Shown here: piece after piece, positions 6,514 through 9,912 of the stretch
Layout: every line of letters starts with the position of its first letter
How positions within the stretch are numbered: position 1 is the stretch's first letter
DNA from: Candidatus Sumerlaeota bacterium
GTDB taxonomy: Bacteria; Sumerlaeota; T1SED10-198M
DNA length: 9,912 nucleotides
Assembly: GCA_003554345.1 (NCBI GenBank)
Contig: PWGE01000316.1
Span: 1 to 9,912 of the forward strand
Reading direction: 5' to 3'
Translations under genes and position numbers: made by a program
Notes under the pieces: model-generated
Databases searched by the model: none
The model's input: the letters and a program-made list of their open reading frames with translations, nothing else
Told to the model about the DNA's origin: nothing

Positions 6514-9500
6514 ATGCAATTGGGGAAGTTTTTTGTCTTTTTATTTTTTGTGCTTTCCATAAACTGGGGTATGGGAAATTCTCATCACTCTTCTGAAAGC
6601 AGTTTCGCCGGCGGTAAAGGTACCGAGAACGAGCCCTATTTAATAGAAACCGCCGAGCAACTGGATAACGTGAGAAATCACCTGGATGCTCATTTCAAAC
6701 AGATAGCAGATATTGATCTCAGCGATTATTCATCTGGATCGGGGTGGGAACCACTCCCCACATTTCGTGGTATTTACAATGGAAATGGCTATAAAATCAC
6801 CAACCTTTTTATTGACAGGCCGGATACTCAAAACATAGGTTTATTTGGACAGCAACGTGGTAAACTCAAAAATATTGCTCTGGAAAAAGTAGAGGTTAAA
6901 GGCCAGGACTTCACAGGAGGTTTAGTAGGAGTCAATAACGGTACTATTAGCACCAGCTACAGCGGTGGAATAGTGTTAGGAAGGGATGTGGTAGGAGGAC
7001 TCGCAGGTGTAAATGAACGCAGTACAATAACAAACAGTTATTCCACTGCTGAAGTATCGGCTAATTCAACTGTTGGTGGTCTGGTAGGAAGAAACCAGTG
7101 GTCTGCCACTATTAATAATTGTTATGCCTCCTCTCCTGTATGGGGTCTATTTATTACCGGCGGACTCGTTGGCAGAAATCAAGAATCAACTGTAGAAAAT
7201 TCATGGTATGATTATCAAACCACCCGACATCTTGATGATACAGGAAAAGGAACTCCTCTTTCTACTGAAGAAATGAAACAGAAATCCTCTTTTGAGGATT
7301 GGGATTTTGAAGAAACATGGAATATTATAGAAGGAACTTCCTATCCTTTCTTTCAATTGCAAGAACCTTTCGCCCTTTTCAGTGCAAAACCTCAAGAAGG
7401 TTCTACCCCCCTTGAAGTTAAATTCACCGACAGATCATACGGTGAGATCAATTCTCTACAGTGGGATTTTGGAGATGGCAACACCTCTAATGAGCAGGAG
7501 CCACTACATATATATGAGGAAGCAGGAAATTATACGGTAACCCTATCAGTAACAGGAAAAGAGGGAAAAGATGAGTCCAGCCAGATAATTAGCGTTCATG
7601 ATCCTTTAGAAGCGTCATTTTCAGCAAAACCCACTGAAGGCACGCCTCCTATGAGCATCGAATTCACTAACTCCTCCAAAGGCAACATTACTGATTATTA
7701 CTGGAATTTTGGAGATGGCTCCTCTGAAATTGATATTCACGACCTTACCATTAAACAGGCATGGGAAGAATCCTGCGGAATGGTCATCCAACCTGAAGAT
7801 GATCCTTATGATATACTGACCCATGACTATTTTCGTGCTATGTCTGTCTATGAAGACTTCTTTTTTGTTTTAAGACACGGAGATCCTGCTAATCCTGGAG
7901 GAGGGGAAGGACCGGCGGTCAATTTCTTTTGTACGACAGACGGCTCTCATCGTCCTGATCTCTATCTTTCTACGGAAGGTATCCCTCAAGAAAGATTTGG
8001 TCTGCATCAGCTGGAGTTTGCAGATGACGGTACGATATACGGTACAAATCTTGTCTCAGACAGAGTAGGAGAAAATGATTTTCATGTACTTGACGGTGAT
8101 TTTACTGTTTATCGGTGGGAAAATATTGATGCTGAACCTGTTGAAATATATCGCTGGGATGGCAACCCCGAAAGAATGAGACTGGGAGATGGGATTTCTG
8201 TCAGGGGAAGTGGTGAAGATACCAGGATACTCATAACAGGTAATAGTAAAGATTCTCTTCCTTTATTACTCCAACAGAAAGAAGGAGAATGGAAAGGAGA
8301 TTTTCTTGATTTTCCTGTAAGAGCACAAGAGGTTTATTTAAATGAAGATGGAACCTTCTGGGCTTCCTACTATGCTGTTGAAACACCTCTACAAAAATAT
8401 CATCACAATGGCTTCGCGGTTGCAGATAAAAAAATTAATTTTGATGAAGTATATGATCCTGCTGGAATCACATCATTCACGATAGATGAAGATAATGATA
8501 TTATTTATACTATTGGGGTACGCCTTGATAATCGAAGAGTAGTTGCGTGGACTAAAAATGGCAATTTAATTGCCGAGTCAGAACCCTATGAATGGAAGGA
8601 ATATGACCATGATGATTATTTGAATGGTACTGCCCACGTTGATCTTGATAATCAGGGAAATATTTACACTCTCCTTGAAAGAAGCGGTGTTTCCTGTTTT
8701 ATAACTGCTTCTCCACCTTTTACAAAACAGAATCCTGTTCATACATATAAACGAGAAGGAACGTTTCCAGCAACACTCACAATCTGGGATGACAACGGAA
8801 CAGACTCTGCCACGGAGTATATTTCTCTCTACAAACCAGCTGAAGCGGATTTTAATGCCGAACCTACAGAGGGTATCGCTCCTCTACAAGTTAACTTTAG
8901 CGACCAGTCCAGTGGTGATATCGACACCTGGCAGTGGGACTTTGGAGATGGCAATACCAGCTCCGAGCAGGAGCCGAAACATACATATACGGAACCAGGA
9001 GAATATACCATAACCCTATCAGTAAGTAGTGATGGAGAAGAAAGTGAAACAGAACAAACTATTACAGTGTATGCTCAAGTAAAAGCATCCTTTTCAGCAG
9101 AGCCCATTGAAGGACCAGCTCCTCTGGATGTGAAATTTACCGACAATTCTATTGGTGATATTGTTAGCCGCTACTGGGATTTTGGAGATGGGAATACTTT
9201 CATCCCCCAACCTGATTCCAAACCTGATTATGCCCTGAAGTCAGATTTGCAGCCTTTACTGCCAGAAGGAGGTGAAGGCAATTTTACTGAGTTTGCTTTT
9301 GATTCTACAGGAAGGCTTTATGTGCTTGAGACAGATGCCGTGTACTATACTGACGATCCTTTTGATAATGAACCATCCTATTCCGTTTTGATAGAGTCAA
9401 AAGAGGTCTTCATGGAGGGAATGGCCATAGATGATGAAGACAACGTCTATTTGCAGGCATTTTGGGTTACAGAAACAAAAAGTATTATTTGTAAGTTTGA

Positions 9501-9912
9501 TGCGGAAGGCAATCTAATTTGGTCAAATGAAAATGATCGTATTGTCTGTTCTACAATACTGAATAGTGGAGAACTGCTGGCAGCAAGCCATGAAGGAGAA
9601 TTTTTCCTTTTTGATCCAGATGACGGTTCTTTGATTGATTCGCACCGGGTCTGGGGATTAGGGAGATATGTTCAAGATATAACCTCAACACCCGATGATA
9701 CAGTATTTGCCTTCCAATCCGGAGCTGTTAAGAAGGTATCGGGAGGAAATGCAGATAACCTGGAGGATTATTCGGCTGAACAATTTGGTGAGGCGTCATA
9801 TGATAACATGGAATGGAGAAAGGGTAGAATTTCGTACCTGGCAGGGGAAAATGTTGTGATTTCTACCAGCTACGATCCTGACTCTCCTTCAGATTCGCGC
9901 CTGATAATACAA
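6514..9912 (+). CDS. Very large exported GLUG/PKD surface protein with nested propeller domains (3' end outside window)
   Basis: The frame stays open for 1133 codons to the window end, so the protein is incomplete. Residues 1-21 are a signal peptide (MQLGKFFVFLFFVLSIN). Residues about 34-130 are a beta-helix entry, with the GTENEPYLIETAEQL and FRGIYNGNGYKITNLF patterns. Four GLUG motifs (GGLVGxN type) start at 135, 161, 188 and 216. A cap with WYDYQT and EEMKQKSSFEDWDF ends near 283. PKD1 covers about 286-361 (WDFGDG 317-322). PKD2 starts near 365 (WNFGDG 397-402), is interrupted at about 405-738 and resumes at NPVHTY (740-745). PKD3 covers about 776-855 (WDFGDG 808-813). PKD4 starts at 856 (WDFGDG 888-893) and is interrupted from about 896 onward. 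The inserts are propeller-like. Such proteins are usually adhesins or envelope components. The chosen start gives the signal peptide but has no clear ribosome binding site. A TTG at 6493, with CAGGA four bases upstream, is an alternative. No anchor is visible because the C-terminus is missing. Confidence 0.85.
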   Translation, partial: MQLGKFFVFLFFVLSINWGMGNSHHSSESSFAGGKGTENEPYLIETAEQLDNVRNHLDAHFKQIADIDLSDYSSGSGWEPLPTFRGIYNGNGYKITNLFIDRPDTQNIGLFGQQRGKLKNIALEKVEVKGQDFTGGLVGVNNGTISTSYSGGIVLGRDVVGGLAGVNERSTITNSYSTAEVSANSTVGGLVGRNQWSATINNCYASSPVWGLFITGGLVGRNQESTVENSWYDYQTTRHLDDTGKGTPLSTEEMKQKSSFEDWDFEETWNIIEGTSYPFFQLQEPFALFSAKPQEGSTPLEVKFTDRSYGEINSLQWDFGDGNTSNEQEPLHIYEEAGNYTVTLSVTGKEGKDESSQIISVHDPLEASFSAKPTEGTPPMSIEFTNSSKGNITDYYWNFGDGSSEIDIHDLTIKQAWEESCGMVIQPEDDPYDILTHDYFRAMSVYEDFFFVLRHGDPANPGGGEGPAVNFFCTTDGSHRPDLYLSTEGIPQERFGLHQLEFADDGTIYGTNLVSDRVGENDFHVLDGDFTVYRWENIDAEPVEIYRWDGNPERMRLGDGISVRGSGEDTRILITGNSKDSLPLLLQQKEGEWKGDFLDFPVRAQEVYLNEDGTFWASYYAVETPLQKYHHNGFAVADKKINFDEVYDPAGITSFTIDEDNDIIYTIGVRLDNRRVVAWTKNGNLIAESEPYEWKEYDHDDYLNGTAHVDLDNQGNIYTLLERSGVSCFITASPPFTKQNPVHTYKREGTFPATLTIWDDNGTDSATEYISLYKPAEADFNAEPTEGIAPLQVNFSDQSSGDIDTWQWDFGDGNTSSEQEPKHTYTEPGEYTITLSVSSDGEESETEQTITVYAQVKASFSAEPIEGPAPLDVKFTDNSIGDIVSRYWDFGDGNTFIPQPDSKPDYALKSDLQPLLPEGGEGNFTEFAFDSTGRLYVLETDAVYYTDDPFDNEPSYSVLIESKEVFMEGMAIDDEDNVYLQAFWVTETKSIICKFDAEGNLIWSNENDRIVCSTILNSGELLAASHEGEFFLFDPDDGSLIDSHRVWGLGRYVQDITSTPDDTVFAFQSGAVKKVSGGNADNLEDYSAEQFGEASYDNMEWRKGRISYLAGENVVISTSYDPDSPSDSRLIIQ
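6916..7200 (+). repeat. Four GLUG repeats of the surface protein
   Basis: The GGLVG/GGLAG cores begin at residues 135, 161, 188 and 216, giving a period of 26-28 residues. Each is followed by an asparagine-rich turn and a strand such as NSYST or NNCYA. This is the regular beta-solenoid pattern of GLUG motifs found in bacterial adhesins and secreted surface proteins. The last repeat runs into the ENSWYDYQT cap that typically ends such arrays. Confidence 0.8.
7366..8838 (+). repeat. Tandem unit A: intact PKD1 plus PKD2 split by an insert
   Basis: This 1473-bp (491-residue) stretch holds one whole PKD domain and one PKD domain with a large insert. The WDFGDG tryptophan codon of PKD1 (7462) is exactly 1473 bases before that of PKD3 (8935). 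That of PKD2 (7702) is exactly 1473 bases before that of PKD4 (9175). Over the 31 residues starting at QWDFGDGNTS, PKD1 and PKD3 agree at 24 positions. This supports a duplication of the two-domain unit. Confidence 0.6.
7726..8727 (+). other. Propeller-like domain inserted inside PKD2 (about 334 residues)
   Basis: Between WNFGDGSS and NPVHTY, which are adjacent in a normal PKD domain, lie about 334 residues of unrelated sequence. It contains repeated strand-turn-strand blocks of the kind LEFADDGTIY (near residue 496), VYLNEDGTFW (near 604), FTIDEDNDIIY (near 654) and VDLDNQGNIY (near 708). These resemble NHL/SBBP-type beta-propeller blades. Propeller assignment is inference from this pattern. 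The block boundaries are approximate. Confidence 0.6.
8839..9912 (+). repeat. Tandem unit B: intact PKD3 plus split PKD4 (cut by window end)
   Basis: This is the second copy of the unit seen at 7366-8838. PKD3 is complete, with WDFGDG, a HTY strand and YTITLSV. PKD4 shows its first half up to WDFGDGNT and then leaves the PKD pattern, as PKD2 does. In both units the intact copy has a Q before the W of WDFGDG and the split copy has a Y there, which supports pairwise descent. Confidence 0.6.
9199..9912 (+). other. Second propeller-like insert, inside PKD4 (incomplete)
   Basis: After WDFGDGNT the PKD pattern stops, and 238 residues of propeller-like sequence follow to the window end. Recognisable blocks are EFAFDSTGRLY (near residue 926), MAIDDEDNVYL (near 969) and CKFDAEGNLIW (near 993). 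By eye it is not closely similar to the first insert outside such blocks. The missing second half of PKD4, with its HTY strand, should lie to the right of the window. Confidence 0.55.

Noticed and set aside
8789-9013. Short frames on both strands within the PKD3 region
   Set aside because: They lie inside the long PKD frame in other registers and show no domain or ribosome binding site. They are shadows of the real gene.

Overview
The window looks like a chromosomal segment from a low-to-moderate-GC Firmicute, probably a clostridial or Halanaerobiales-type anaerobe. The reasons are a yhaO-yhaN pair, strong AGGAGG ribosome binding sites, a secreted DUF4163/DUF3298 protein of the RsiV/PdaC kind, and a secreted GLUG+PKD surface protein. 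The taxonomic guess is inference from family recollection.

Layout. Bases 1-117 (minus strand) look like the 5' end of a group II intron running off the left edge. Bases 186-4630 (plus) carry a two-gene operon with an ATGA overlap: a YhaO/Mre11-like nuclease and a 1105-residue YhaN/Rad50-like ATPase. The ATPase has a transmembrane hairpin at the middle of its coiled coil. A convergent minus-strand gene (4862-5581) encodes a small exported DUF4163/DUF3298 protein, with a candidate terminator between the two genes. The divergent region 5582-5950 holds a minus-strand promoter that reads as both sigma-A and sigma-B type. It also holds a plus-strand promoter and a leader that can fold into two mutually exclusive hairpins, one of which hides the ribosome binding site of a 114-residue protein of unknown function (5951-6295).

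From 6514 to the right edge an uninterrupted frame of 1133 codons encodes a very large exported protein. Its order is signal peptide, four GLUG repeats, then PKD domains. PKD1 and PKD3 are intact. PKD2 is split right after its WNFGDG motif by about 334 residues of beta-propeller-like sequence and then resumes with its HTY half. PKD4 is split at the same point, and its insert runs off the window. The pattern is a tandem 1473-bp unit of one intact PKD plus one PKD hosting a propeller. This nested architecture is the most unusual thing here.

How they work together. YhaO and YhaN would form a nuclease-ATPase complex, possibly tethered to the membrane. The DUF3298 protein and the large PKD protein act outside the cytoplasmic membrane. 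The sequence shows no direct functional link between the DNA-processing pair and the envelope genes.
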